Source: Acanthosepion pharaonis
Lineage: Eukaryota > Mollusca > Cephalopoda > Sepiida > Sepiidae
Length of the DNA: 64,000 nt
Direction: 5' to 3'
Assembly (NCBI GenBank): GCA_903632075.3
Contig: CAHIKZ030000957.1
Span: 1,284,501-1,348,500, forward strand
The notes under the pieces were generated by a model. The model made no database searches. It was given only the letters and a program-made list of their open reading frames with translations, and was not told where the DNA came from. This document shows, in pieces, positions 9,706 through 19,109 of the stretch (position 1 is its first letter; each line of letters begins with the position of its first letter). The position numbers and the translations under genes were made by a program.

Positions 9706-9994
9706 TGTTGGGGCGCACCCACCTTCTAACTAGTAATGGACTGGTCCCTCTCATATAAGTCAGCTCTGGAGAGAGAGTGACAGAGCGTCAGAGAGAGAGA
9801 GTCAGCGTGAGCAGTCCAGATAAGCTTACCCGGTACATACCGTTGGACTATAGACTTTGGATATTGTTTCGTACTAACCAACCTTCGTTCTACTAATCAC
9901 TCTATTGTTAATTGCTTTTATGAATATACCAGTATTTTCCTCTACAACAGTGTTTGTCTTGATTCATACACCGACACGCGGGAAACTCACAACA
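9706..9994 (+). mobile_element. Possible solo LTR
   Basis: The stretch begins TGTTGGGGCGCACCC and ends CACAACA, resembling the ends of the LTRs at 35.9 kb and 59.4 kb. It is GC-richer than its flanks and contains purine-rich GAGAGAGTGACAGAG. The flanking five bases (TATTG / TCTCA) do not match, so insertion is not proven. Confidence 0.35.
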
Positions 9995-10009
9995 TCTCAA
10001 TTGCCTCCC

Positions 10010-10100
10010 TAGAATAATTCTGTCTTTGTGGTGAATTCGATGCTTACTGTATTCTAAATAATTTCGGCTTTGTGCCACCTCTAAGCTTTGCTTAGTAAAT
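10010..10100 (+). mobile_element. SINE-T fragment
   Basis: Carries a B-box remnant (TGAATTCGATGCTTACTGTA) and the SINE-T tail TTTCGGCTTTGTGCCACCTC with TAAGC. The A-box half is missing. Confidence 0.55.
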
Positions 10101-10395
10101 AGACATTCTACGAATAATTTAAAATTCTTCCTTTTGCTAAAAACATATACAGGATAAGATGGGTAAATTGTTGCAATTTAATATTTTTTGTTTGATTTTA
10201 TCGAGTGCAGTGTATAGGGTCAACTGGGCCCCGTCTGTGAGAAAAAATGAGATTCCAAAGTCGTCTGAAGGCTTTGATTAAGGCCAGTAGCGATTTTATT
10301 GAATAATTAATCTTTAGTATATCAGGATGTTTTTGTGTAGTATTGTTAAATATATCTGTTAGAATCAGATGTCAGATTTTTTTTTTTTTTTTTTT

Positions 10396-11041
10396 GCATC
10401 ATTTAGGCGACAATTTATCCATCGCACCCAGTATATCTGTTAAAATGAGATGCCAGGGTCATTTTCATTTTGGCGTCATTTAGACGACAATTTATCCATC
10501 GCATCCTTTATATCTATTAAAATAAGATGTCAGTGTTATTTTCAATTTTGCATCATTTAGGCGACAATTTATCCATCGCACCCAGTATATCTGTTAAAAT
10601 GAGATGCCAGGGTTATTTTCATTTTGGCGTCATTTAGACGACAATTTATCCATCGCATCATTTATATCTATTAAAATAAGATGTCAGTGTTATTTTCAAT
10701 TTTGCATCATTTAGGCGACAATTTATCCATCGCACCCATTATATCTGTTAAAATGAGATGCCAGGGTTATTTTCATTTTGGCGTCATTTAGACGACAATT
10801 TATCCATCGCATCCTTTATATCTATTAAAATAAGATGTCAGTGTTATTTTCAAATTTGCGTCATTTGGGCGACAATTTATTCATCGCAACCTGTATATCT
10901 GTTGAAATGAGATATAAGTATTATTTTCATTTTTGTGTCATTTCTGGCGAAAATTTACCATCGCACTCAGTATATCTGTTAAAATGAGATACCATGGTTA
11001 TTTTCATTTTGGCGTCATTTAGACAATTTATCTATTTCATT
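10396..11041. repeat. 77-bp satellite with alternating units
   Basis: GCGACAATTTATCCATCGCA recurs at a 77-bp step (10408, 10485, 10562, 10639 and on), about eight units. Two unit types alternate: 'CCAGTATATCTGTTAAAATG' and 'CTTTATATCTATTAAAATAA', giving a 154-bp higher-order repeat. The last units are degenerate. Confidence 0.9.
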
Positions 11042-12020
11042 CTGTATAAGACACTGCGATTGTACTTGGCAAACTTAACACTTTCCGCACAGGGAGAATT
11101 CATTAATGAAATTTATAAAATCGTTTCCATGCCCACGAACTGTTATCGCTCCTTCTCGTATTGATGAGAACTTCCCTTTAAAATTGTTTAAGATAGTATG
11201 GAAAGTAAACATTTTTGTTATATAATTACCGATTTTGTTCTTGTGTAATTGATACTATTAAGAGGTATCTCCTTTTAAATGGAATTCACCGTTTGCCAGG
11301 AAGCGATTGTTATTCTAGGATGTTAGCGCAGATATATTTTAGCCTTGTGTCAGACTAAGCTTAGCTTAACCGACATACACTGGCATTCTGGTATAAGCGT
11401 ATAGAGTTAGGACGAAATGTCGAGAAGGAACGAACAAAGAAATCTCAACGTGGAAGGAACGGTATTAAAATGAAAGAACATATCCTATCGGAAATGAAGT
11501 TAAAGCAGTGATGATCAAATAATTGAAGATCATTTGTCCAAACTGCTTCAGAATGAATGAAAAACATTGGAAAGGAGCAGATCAAAAGTCAAAACGTAAA
11601 TTGTCAGTGAAATTCGGACTCAATTAAAATTTATTTGAAGCATTCATTTTCTTTATGACAACGATGGCAAAATGGCGTCGATGTACAAAAATGACACCAA
11701 ATGATTAGTGAAACGACAATAATAAATAATATACGAACATTTACATATTATTTATTGCTTATATATTTCTCCAAATCATATAAAATATAATTGTATATTT
11801 TAATGCGAAAAACATATATACAGTTTTACATACTTGTGGGTTATAAGTCACTATCTTTTGAATTAATTTTACATTTTTTTCACAGTTATCGATGTGCAAA
11901 AATAAACTATTTATTTCTTAAATTATATTTATTTCTCCAAATAGTAAAAGTTGATTAATTGTATTCTTCGCGTGGCATGAGCGCGGCGGCAATAGCCTGC
12001 AAGATGGCGTCGAATACCCT
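11042..12020. other. Unassigned AT-rich sequence
   Basis: No gene or repeat family recognised. Confidence 0.5.
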
Positions 12021-12029
12021 TGTGAAATC

Positions 12030-12262
12030 CACCTCTACTCTCACTCAAAGATACCATTGCGAAAGTTATGAATCCATCGCTTCTCCCAACTCCATATATG
12101 TGTTGAATAGAAGGTCAGACCGTGTATTTTAGCCGTGGTTGGCAACCAGTCTAGCGCAAAAAGAAACAGTAACCTACCGCCAAAAAAAAACAAAACTTTT
12201 GTCTAGTCAGTTATGAATCAATAGAGGCATGAACGCCCAAACATGTATCGCTTAACTGACTG
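12030..12262 (+). repeat. Dispersed repeat family L, copy 1
   Basis: TAGCCGTGGTTGGCAACCAG..AAGAAACAGTAACCTACCGCC..CTAGTCAGTTATGAATCA matches stretches at 28.27 and 29.41 kb in the same order. Origin unknown; possibly a SINE. Confidence 0.6.
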
Positions 12263-12275
12263 TAATATACAATTA

Positions 12276-12345
<70 letters not shown>
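12276..12345. repeat. (TA)n microsatellite
   Basis: Long TA array immediately followed by the inverted PLE phrase TTGTGTATTTAGGCAGCAAT. Confidence 0.95.
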
Positions 12346-12348
<3 letters not shown>

Positions 12349-12885
12349 GTGTATTTAGGCAGCAATTCTTCTTTTAAGGTCAAGTATGTTGAATAGTATC
12401 CATAAATATTTAAATAAATCTACTTCTAACATACCCTATTCAGACCCTATTTGTAACATACTTGTTGACAACACAAATATAATAGCATCATCAACATACA
12501 AACAAAGGCTAAAAATAATGAAAGCCTTATTCATAAAAACAAAACAAACAAAAAAAAACACTCAATAACATCAACTATAAACATGGACACAATGTCTTGA
12601 CCGTGTTTTGAGAAATGAAAATATTATATAAATACATACATGCAACAAACTATTTCTTATTTAACAGTTAAAATATTTAATCCTTGAAAATGGCTAAACG
12701 TATAGCCGAAAGCGCTCGGATAAAACGAACATTCAGACAGTTTTTATATAATTTATCATCCGAAAAGAAAAAAAAATAGATCGCATGAGAAATTGTATAA
12801 AAAACTAAACCAAATTACCTTGTCTGTCGTATTCAAAGAAATGTGGATGGATTAAAGGATTGCTGCCTAAATACACAAATTTTGA
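12346..12885 (+). pseudogene. Penelope-like element subfamily B: endonuclease end, hammerhead, ORF start
   Basis: 12386-12568 encodes the C-terminal part of a Penelope-type GIY-YIG endonuclease region ('ICNILVDNTNIIASSTYKQ' then 'LKIMKALFIKTKQ'), equivalent to the ends at 19.5 and 35.3 kb. It stops, and about 110 bp later comes a well-paired hammerhead (12676-12725), then the beginning of the ORF again with a frame break, ending 'GCTGCCTAAATACACAAA' at ~12880. This order (EN end, UTR, ribozyme, ORF start) is that of a 3' pseudo-LTR. The first ~35 bp (12346-12380) are an inverted ORF-start fragment next to (TA)n. Confidence 0.75.
12676..12725 (+). ncRNA. Hammerhead-like ribozyme motif, PLE-B (strong stem I)
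   Basis: Stem I pairs TTTAATCC (12676-12683) with GGATAAAA (12718-12725), 7 of 8. Box 1 is TTGAAAA (12684-12690). One extra T (12691) precedes stem II GGCTA/TAGCC (12692-12696/12703-12707). GAAA is at 12708-12711, the palindromic stem III AGCGCT at 12711-12716 and C at the cleavage position (12717). Box 1 departs from CUGANGA at C3 (U) and G8 (A), a potential U-A replacement of the C3-G8 core pair. Confidence 0.62.
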
Positions 12886-13079
12886 ATTCCATGACATGGC
12901 AGCTAACAGGGAATGCGACACGATAACTTTCAGGAAAATCTTGTTTTACGACAAATAACTAAAGCGAAGAATGAAATCCAAAAACATAATGCAGTACTAA
13001 AAAATTTTTTAACTGAATATAATGAAGCACAATACCAGTAAGTATTGATAATGATGAACAAGTAATAAAAATAATTACA

Positions 13080-13190
13080 AAAAAAGTTGTGCAACTTATA
13101 CTAAGGAAATATTCTACTTCCCAACAAACATGATAAATAACTAAATCAAAACACCTTTTCTGCCGTATTCAAGGAAATGTGCACATATCT
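13080..13190 (+). pseudogene. Penelope-like ORF-start fragment
   Basis: ACACCTTTTCTGCCGTATTC..GGAAATGTGCA repeats the PLE-B phrase seen at 12.83 kb. It is truncated at ATGTGCA, the same break region at which other copies meet (TA)n. Confidence 0.5.
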
Positions 13191-13420
13191 TCATCTATAA
13201 AAGGCAGAATGTGTGTGTGTGTGTATGTGTGTAACGAATGCACGGCCGCAATTTTCGACGGATTTGCACCAAAATTTACAGGCACATACTTCAAGTTAGC
13301 GGAAAGGCCAAGACCGACTTTGCATTTCCCAACTCCCATCGATAGTGGAAATAATCGATATTTTCATGCTTCTACGGCAGTTTTCATGTAGTTTGCCGCC
13401 ATTTTCTACTGGCCAGAGTG
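13184..13420 (+). mobile_element. Possible non-autonomous Helitron/Helentron-type element
   Basis: CATCTATAAAAGGCAGAATG followed by (GT)n, then 'CGACGGATTTGCACCAAAAT' resembles a class of short repeats with an internal microsatellite that I associate with Helentron-derived elements. Ends are not defined, so this is tentative. Confidence 0.3.
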
Positions 13421-14005
13421 AGAGCCAATAGCTGGCTGCCACGAATAGGCAGGAAGATTCTATTGGCCAGCATAAGAGCCAACAGCTGACTGGCACGAAT
13501 GTTAACTAGCATGCAAGAGATATCGATAGCTGCATTCGTCACAAGTGGGAAAAATTTAAATTTGCATGGCACTTCAATTGGCTCATTCGCTTGCTTAAAC
13601 TCAACGTTGATTCTGATTCCGCAGAACTGGGTTGGGTTTGAAATAGTATTGTTGTTAACATTCTTTTTTCATTCGGTTTTTCCAGTTACGATTCCTTTTT
13701 TAAAGCTGATCGTTTTGTGTTCATTTTGTTTAGTTCTTTTTTCGTAACAGATTTAATGTTTAGTATAGAGCTTAGAAAAAATTCGCAGTGTGAGATAGGC
13801 AAGAAGTAAGGCATGTAGTAACATCAGCACGGTAAAGGGCACTCCTTTAAAAACAAGGAAGGGTAAAAATATTTTAAGTCAAGTGATAGCGATTGCTGTA
13901 TGAGTCGTACGATTTTTGAATCAAGCAAGGGTAACGCCGAGCCATCGCGAAGAAAGTTGGCTCTCTGTGGTGCGCCAGGAAATTTTTCTCCCCGGAATCA
14001 ATACT
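13421..14005. other. Unassigned sequence
   Basis: A local duplication: GCCAGAGTGAGAGCCAATAG and GCCAGCATAAGAGCCAACAG (about 13412 and 13465) with similar flanks. Nothing else is recognised. Confidence 0.5.
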
Positions 14006-14545
14006 TCAAATATACAAATCAACCATTCGCCCTTGCATGGAGTATTGCTGCCATATATGGTCTGGAGCATCTTCTGTTTACCTTGGAGTTCTTGACAAGA
14101 TCCAGAGACGGATATGTAATATAATTGGCCCTGATCTGGCGTCTCGTCTACAGCCTCTCTGTCTTTTCTACAAATACTTTCATGGTAATTGTTCCGATGA
14201 GCTGCTTTCACTGGTTCACAGACTCCATGAATTCAAGCGCCCTACGAGGCTGGCTTCCCGCTCCCACCCTTACACTCTAGAAACTTTTAAATGTAGCCGT
14301 CTTTTCTACTCCAATATCTTCATACCTTGCACCTCTCGCCTGTAGAACACCCTTCCCAATTACTGTTTCCCTGAGAGCTATAATCTCCAACTATTCAAAT
14401 GTAATGTCAATCGACACCTCCAGTTACCTTGATCTACCCACTATCCTTCTCCTCATCCTTTCTTCTCTCACTCCCTATCTGCTCTTGCTCCAAATCTTCT
14501 GCAACCCACTGCATCCTAGTGGCTTCACGCCTTGCTCGGGGCGTA
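14006..14545 (+). pseudogene. Non-LTR retrotransposon (LINE family 1), C-terminus and 3' end
   Basis: The reading 'MEYCCHIWSGASSVYLGVLD' with 'KIQRRICNIIG' and 'FKRPTRLASRSHPYTLE' is the region after the reverse transcriptase domain in Jockey/CR1-like elements. It continues past a stop into 'CFPESYNLQLFKCNVNRHL'. Copies at 39.4, 47.75 and 52.75 kb share these motifs. About 30 residues between 'LQPL' and 'CLFYKYFHG' seem to be deleted. The 3' end contains GGGGCGTAATGCTTAA and then joins (TA)n. Confidence 0.8.
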
Positions 14546-14549
14546 ATGC

Positions 14550-14551
<2 letters not shown>

Positions 14552-14602
<51 letters not shown>
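14552..14602. repeat. (TA)n microsatellite at LINE 3' end
   Basis: TA array directly after the LINE family 1 3' terminus. Confidence 0.93.
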
Positions 14603-14604
<2 letters not shown>

Positions 14605-15076
14605 ATGAAAAGATTTAAGGACATTGTAAAATGTCGCCTGTAGCAATCCAACATATCCGTAGATCAGTGGGAAACAATGGCACTGGATTGAAGCCAGTGG
14701 CGCAAACTGATTCCTGATGGTATAGAATTCTTTGAATATAGTCGTGTTCATTATGTCAAACGATCAGTTCGTAAGTGTAAACAAGGTCCATCACCAGGTC
14801 CACAAAGTCACCACGTCAACTGTGACATATGACGAAATCTCTGTTTGTGGGTCTCAAAGGCCATCTGCACTAATATGTCCAACCTGTTGTTCCGCATGAT
14901 AACATTGATGTGAACTAAAACGATCGACAATGTCCAGTCTGTGGTAAAGCCTGCTGCAGTTTGGCGGGTTTAGTAAAGTCATCTACGGGTGCATACAACT
15001 TGAAATAAGGGGGGGGGGAAGGGGAGAACAAGTAAAACTCATGAAGCGGTCACACTCGAAACCAAGACAACAGCCA

Positions 15077-15078
<2 letters not shown>
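14603..15078. other. Unassigned sequence
   Basis: No family recognised; a G-rich run occurs at 15008-15022. Confidence 0.5.

Positions 15079-15126
<48 letters not shown>
15079..15126. repeat. (TA)n microsatellite
   Basis: TA array at the left edge of an inverted PLE-A pair. Confidence 0.94.
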
Positions 15127-15129
<3 letters not shown>

Positions 15130-15131
<2 letters not shown>

Positions 15132-15598
15132 CACGTTTCATTAAATAATATAGACAAGTGTTGTCTATTTATTTTATGTAAAATTTTTCGTATCTTCTGA
15201 TAAGTTTGGTAACATTATCATTTACCGAAAAAAGAAATTCACAATATTTATCCATTATTTTTTAATAAAATCTAAGCTTTCGGCTTACTCAAGCCATTAT
15301 CAAAGATGTAAATACAAACATATCAAACAATATATGGACACGACAGTGATGATATAGTCTGTCATTGTTATGTTTACATAGTGGATCACTAAGCAACGAT
15401 GAACACGCGCATATAAGACGCTAGAAGCGAAAATCGCACCGCATCTCATGACGTCACACATGACTACACGAGAGTAAATGATAATGTTACCAAACTTATC
15501 AGAAGATACGAAAAAATTTTACATAAAATAAATAGACAACACTTGTCTATATTATTTAATGAAACGTGTATAAATGAAAATATGCTGCCTAAATACAC

Positions 15599-15600
<2 letters not shown>
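15130..15600. mobile_element. Penelope-like subfamily A, inverted pair
   Basis: Left arm 15133-15240 (minus-oriented ORF start) and right arm 15478-15585 (plus-oriented) are near-identical inverted copies. The plus arm reads 'LIRRYEKILHKINRQHLSIL' then 'FNETCINENMLPKYTQ' and runs straight into (TA)n. The left unit includes a hammerhead-like motif on the minus strand (15268-15310) and upstream leader with TGACGTCA at ~15449. Confidence 0.72.
15268..15310 (-). ncRNA. Hammerhead-like motif, PLE-A
   Basis: Minus strand: stem I ATCT/AGAT, box TTGATAA, extra T, stem II GGCTT-GAGT-AAGCC, GAAA, palindrome AGCT, T at the cleavage position. U3/A8 replace C3/G8, as in the other PLE-A copies. Confidence 0.55.

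Positions 15601-15602
<2 letters not shown>

Positions 15603-15652
<50 letters not shown>
15603..15652. repeat. (TA)n microsatellite
   Basis: TA array continuing from the PLE-A phrase CTAAATACACACAA. Confidence 0.95.
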
Positions 15653-15654
<2 letters not shown>

Positions 15655-15656
<2 letters not shown>

Positions 15657-16085
15657 TGAATCATTCATACAAAAAAAAAATAGAGGTTAATGATTTAAAT
15701 GGCGAGAATACATCGTCGCAAACAATATAAATAAGATACACCCAACCCCGAACCTGTATATGAATGATATGATCCCTGTTTATAAATTCCAGTTGCATAA
15801 GGTCTTTTTAAATTTTACAAGCTTTCGTCTGTTCCTACAGACATCATCAGGTATGGAAGTAGATTTTGTTCTTGTTTTTACTTCTCAGTAATAAGAGTAC
15901 AGCGAAAATAGAGATGCAATCCGAAAAAATGCTATGAGAATTGCAACTGGAATTTATAAACAGGGATCATATCACTCATATACAGGTTCAGGGTTGGTGT
16001 ATCTTATTTATGTGTTTGCGACGATTTATTCTCGCCATTTAAATTCTTAACCTCTATATTTGTTTTTTGTATGAATGATTCATGA
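15655..16085. mobile_element. Penelope-like subfamily C, inverted pair
   Basis: The left arm (15655-15800: GAATCATTCATAC..AATGGCGAGAATAC..GATCCCTGTTTATAAATTCC) is inverted at 15945-16085. Between the arms lies the minus-strand hammerhead (15814-15856). A related half-copy lies at 24.65-24.87 kb. No endonuclease or RT is left. Confidence 0.7.
15814..15856 (-). ncRNA. Hammerhead ribozyme motif, PLE-C, consensus core
   Basis: Minus strand: stem I TAC/GTA, box CTGATGA (15850-15844, exact consensus), extra T, perfect stem II GTCTGT-AGGA-ACAGAC, GAAA (15826-15823), palindrome AGCT, T at the cleavage position. Stem I is short, but the core is complete. Confidence 0.65.
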
Positions 16086-16116
16086 ATTTGTAAATTATAT
16101 TTGCACCTTTTAATTG

Positions 16117-16119
<3 letters not shown>

Positions 16120-16160
<41 letters not shown>

Positions 16161-16229
16161 GTCATTCAGACAGTACTGTTTCCGCTGTATCAAAGCTCCT
16201 CAGTGCGACTAGACATCCGAATACTTCAA

Positions 16230-16292
<63 letters not shown>
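16120..16292. repeat. Two (TA)n arrays with a short spacer
   Basis: TA arrays at about 16120-16158 and 16233-16290. The 70-bp spacer is unassigned. The second array joins PLE-A at ATTTAGGCAGCAATTT. Confidence 0.93.
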
Positions 16293-16293
<1 letters not shown>

Positions 16294-17002
16294 GGCAGCA
16301 ATTTTTTCATTGATGCATGTTTCATTAAATAATATAGATAACTTTTGTCTATTTATTATAAGTAAGCCCTTTAATTTTTGAATAATAACATTATCATTGA
16401 AAGACGAAAGGAAATCACCGGATTGATACGTGTTTAAATCTAATCTAAGCTTTCTACTTACATAAGCCATTATCAAAGATGACAATTACTTTTCAATATA
16501 TCAAAAACTACAAATTTCTGAAGCTATATACATAAAACAGTTGAAACCTAACCTGATCAAAATAAACTCCGAAATCTCCAGAAATAGTCTTAAATGCGTA
16601 TAATTGATAACAGAAGCCATTGGTTTATACCAACGGCTTCCCATACTTTATACTGCTCGTTTTCACTCTCGCGCGGTCATGTGTGACGTCACGAGCTGGG
16701 ACGTGTTTTTCGCTTCCGCGTCTCGTATACACGAGTTAGTCCTTGCTTTAAAATTTTTCATGCAACAAAAAGAGACTACCATTATTGTTTCGTCCGTGTA
16801 TTGGTTGATATATTGAAAAGTAATTGTCGTCTTTGATAATGGCTTATGTAAGCCGAAAGCTTAGATTGGATTTAAACATGTATCAGTATGGTGATTTCCT
16901 TTCGTTTTTCAATGATAATGTTATTAATGTTATCAGACAATATGAAAAGAACTTATTTAAAATAAATAGACAAAACTTGTCTATATTATTTAATGAAACA
17001 TG
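16291..17002 (+). mobile_element. Penelope-like subfamily A, truncated element with inverted ends
   Basis: Left: inverted ORF-start and degraded hammerhead (16300-16500, minus). Centre: the last codons of the endonuclease ('ILEAIYIKQLKPN'-like, 16515-16600), a UTR with CAGAAGCCATTGGTTTATAC, then a leader containing TGACGTCA (~16684). Right: hammerhead (16827-16868) and ORF start ('MYQYGDFLSFFNDNVIN') ending 'LSILFNETC' at (TA)n. It is a shorter version of the 34.6-35.8 kb copy. Confidence 0.75.
16827..16868 (+). ncRNA. Hammerhead-like motif, PLE-A
   Basis: Stem I GTCT (16829-16832)/AGAT (16863-16866) with one G-U pair. Box TTGATAA (16833-16839), extra T, stem II GGCTT-ATGT-AAGCC, GAAA (16855-16858), palindrome AGCT, T at 16862. 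Confidence 0.55.
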
Positions 17003-17003
17003 C

Positions 17004-17042
<39 letters not shown>
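17003..17042. repeat. (TA)n microsatellite
   Basis: TA array at the end of the PLE-A ORF-start fragment. Confidence 0.94.
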
Positions 17043-17044
<2 letters not shown>

Positions 17045-17059
17045 TAACTATACTCGTTT

Positions 17060-17314
17060 CGAAAAACCCTCGAATTTTTGATTTGCCAATAATCAAATCC
17101 ATCCCGAGGGACAAAAGGTTTTAAAAAAGAAAGAGCTACAAACATGAAAGTCTGTCGAAAAAATCGCACAGATGCAGGTTTGAAGCCCCAAGAAAAAAAC
17201 CCCGATACGAGTAAACAACTAACAAAAGAGCTCAATACAACCGTAGAGCAGACCTAGATAAACCTAGTGAGCCAGACAAACCTACCTAGGTTTCACCTAA
17301 ACGGATCATCAGGG

Positions 17315-17315
<1 letters not shown>
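17060..17315 (-). other. Possible PLE fragment with weak hammerhead-like motif
   Basis: Near 17278-17315 the minus strand reads CCCTGATGATCCGTTTAGGT then GAAACCTAGGTA: an exact CTGATGA box, a two-pair stem II, GAAA and the 8-base palindrome ACCTAGGT. No PLE protein phrase is recognised next to it. Confidence 0.35.

Positions 17316-17319
<4 letters not shown>

Positions 17320-17364
<45 letters not shown>
17320..17364. repeat. (TA)n microsatellite
   Basis: TA array between two PLE-derived pieces. Confidence 0.94.
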
Positions 17365-17366
<2 letters not shown>

Positions 17367-17367
<1 letters not shown>

Positions 17368-17507
17368 TGAACATTGAAGTTAACACTCAGAGGGGACAGG
17401 CTGTTTCATGTTAGACATCATACTACACGCAATCGTCAGGCCACCAGACGATTGCATCTAGCATGAAACAGCCTGTCACATTTGAGTGTTGACTTCAATG
17501 TTCACAC
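17367..17507. repeat. Imperfect 140-bp palindrome, PLE subfamily D end
   Basis: GTGAACATTGAAGTTAACAC at the left is inverted at the right end (GTGTTGACTTCAATGTTCAC). Each arm holds a hammerhead-like segment facing the centre: minus CTGACGA with GAAA and ACAGCCTGT-C, plus CAGACGA with TGC-ATCTA-GCA, GAAA and ACAGCCTGT-C. The same GTGAACATTGAAG phrase occurs at 17642 before the PLE-D endonuclease. Confidence 0.7.
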
Positions 17508-17521
17508 ACACACACACACAC

Positions 17522-17523
<2 letters not shown>

Positions 17524-17564
<41 letters not shown>
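17524..17564. repeat. (TA)n microsatellite
   Basis: TA array preceded by (CA)n at the palindrome edge. Confidence 0.94.
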
Positions 17565-17567
<3 letters not shown>

Positions 17568-17659
17568 GAAATATAGTTTTAAGGTATGCTATGTTTATGG
17601 AATAAAGTGTTCAATAGAGATAGAACGTATGTAAATATAAAAGTGAACATTGAAGCCAA

Positions 17660-17894
17660 TACTCAGAGTCACTCCAACAAAGGATGACAGTTAATCGCCA
17701 ACAAATCAGGGACCCCCATACCAGAAATACCCCTTAGCCAACATATAGAGGAATGCGGAGGACAACATCTGCCAAATTTTAGTGTCTTCGCATTCCACCA
17801 TTGCGACTACAGAACCACTGAACAAAGGCGGATTAATAAGGAAATATTCTTCATCAACAAGTTCAAAACCATAGTTAATTCATTGCATAAATAA
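17660..17894 (+). pseudogene. Penelope-like GIY-YIG endonuclease, C-terminal part (PLE-D)
   Basis: Read through one frameshift near 17735, the strand gives 'RMTVNRQQIRDPHTRNTPLS' then 'QHIEECGG', 'FAFHHCDYRTTEQRRINKE', 'FFINKFKTIVNSLHK' and a stop. This is the second half of the GIY-YIG domain as found after the RT of Penelope-like elements (the H-I-x-x-C-G-G turn, the Glu-bearing helix, a final F-x-x-K-F-K). The first half with the GIY-YIG motif itself is missing. The enzyme would nick the target to prime reverse transcription. This copy is dead. Confidence 0.68.
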
Positions 17895-18215
17895 ATTCTA
17901 CCAAATTCCCCATTACCATAAACGACATAACAGCCAGTTACGTCCCTTGATTTTAATGTTTTTCATTAGTACAAAACATAAGCGTCAACACGTGGAGATA
18001 GAAATAGTGAAAAACTTTTTAAAAAGCTAAGCGAAACCGGTTAAAAGAAAACAGTTAAAAAAAGGGATAAAAACAAATTATTTTTCTAAGACAAAAAACT
18101 GAAAATCCAATTAAGTAAGTAACAAAGCTTTAATTCTTCTCTGTAAAAATTCATATAATATAAATAAATAACACTAATTTAAATAATTGGTGACGTTTTT
18201 TCCAGTCCTCATTTT
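17895..18215. other. Unassigned AT-rich sequence
   Basis: No coding signal recognised. Confidence 0.5.
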
Positions 18216-18217
18216 GG

Positions 18218-18218
18218 T

Positions 18219-18266
<48 letters not shown>
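18218..18266. repeat. (TC)n(TA)n compound microsatellite
   Basis: TC array passing directly into a TA array. Confidence 0.95.
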
Positions 18267-18267
<1 letters not shown>

Positions 18268-18287
18268 AGTAAACTGAATTCTGATAA

Positions 18288-18640
18288 AGCAGCAACAGAT
18301 CCCGACTGTCAGTTTCATGCGCAGCGCTCAATCTTCCGGCCATTGGTTTTTGTGATCAGAAGTAGGCTCCATTATCCACCCAGGCGAGTTCAAGATGGCA
18401 AGATTCATTGTCGGTAAACGCCCGGAGGGAGGGTAGACCAATCGGCCAAGATAAAGATGCAAGCAAAAAAAAAAAAAATGAAAAAAAAAGCGAGTTTGGT
18501 CGGTGTTATTACTGAAAGTGAATCTTGTCATCATGAATTCACCTGGGTGAATAAAGGTGCGTATTTCCGATCACAGACACCGACCGCCTGAAGATTGTGC
18601 GCTGCGCATGGAACTGAGAGTCGTTGTCGATCGCTGCTTA
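18288..18640. mobile_element. Long imperfect inverted repeat, possible foldback MITE
   Basis: The left arm (18288-18425: TCAGTTTCATGCGCAGCGCT..AATCTTCCGG..CACCCAGGCGAGTTCAAGAT) is matched inverted by the right arm (18495-18635) at roughly 75-80% by eye. The arms are GC-rich compared with their surroundings, and an A-run separates them. Confidence 0.6.
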
Positions 18641-18750
18641 TGGGAATTTAATATATAAAAATTACCTCTACCGCTATGTGTAGCGTGAAGAACTCTACCA
18701 TTTTCGCTGAAACCGTAAGTGATTTAATTTTAGAATTATTACTCCTTTTC

Positions 18751-19066
<316 letters not shown>

Positions 19067-19109
19067 TGTGATAAAGATTGTGAACACACAGCCAAAAGTC
19101 ACATGCACA

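Noticed and set aside
10396..11041. Possible CRISPR-like array
   Set aside because: The units are contiguous 77-bp satellite monomers with no unique spacers, in an animal-type genome.
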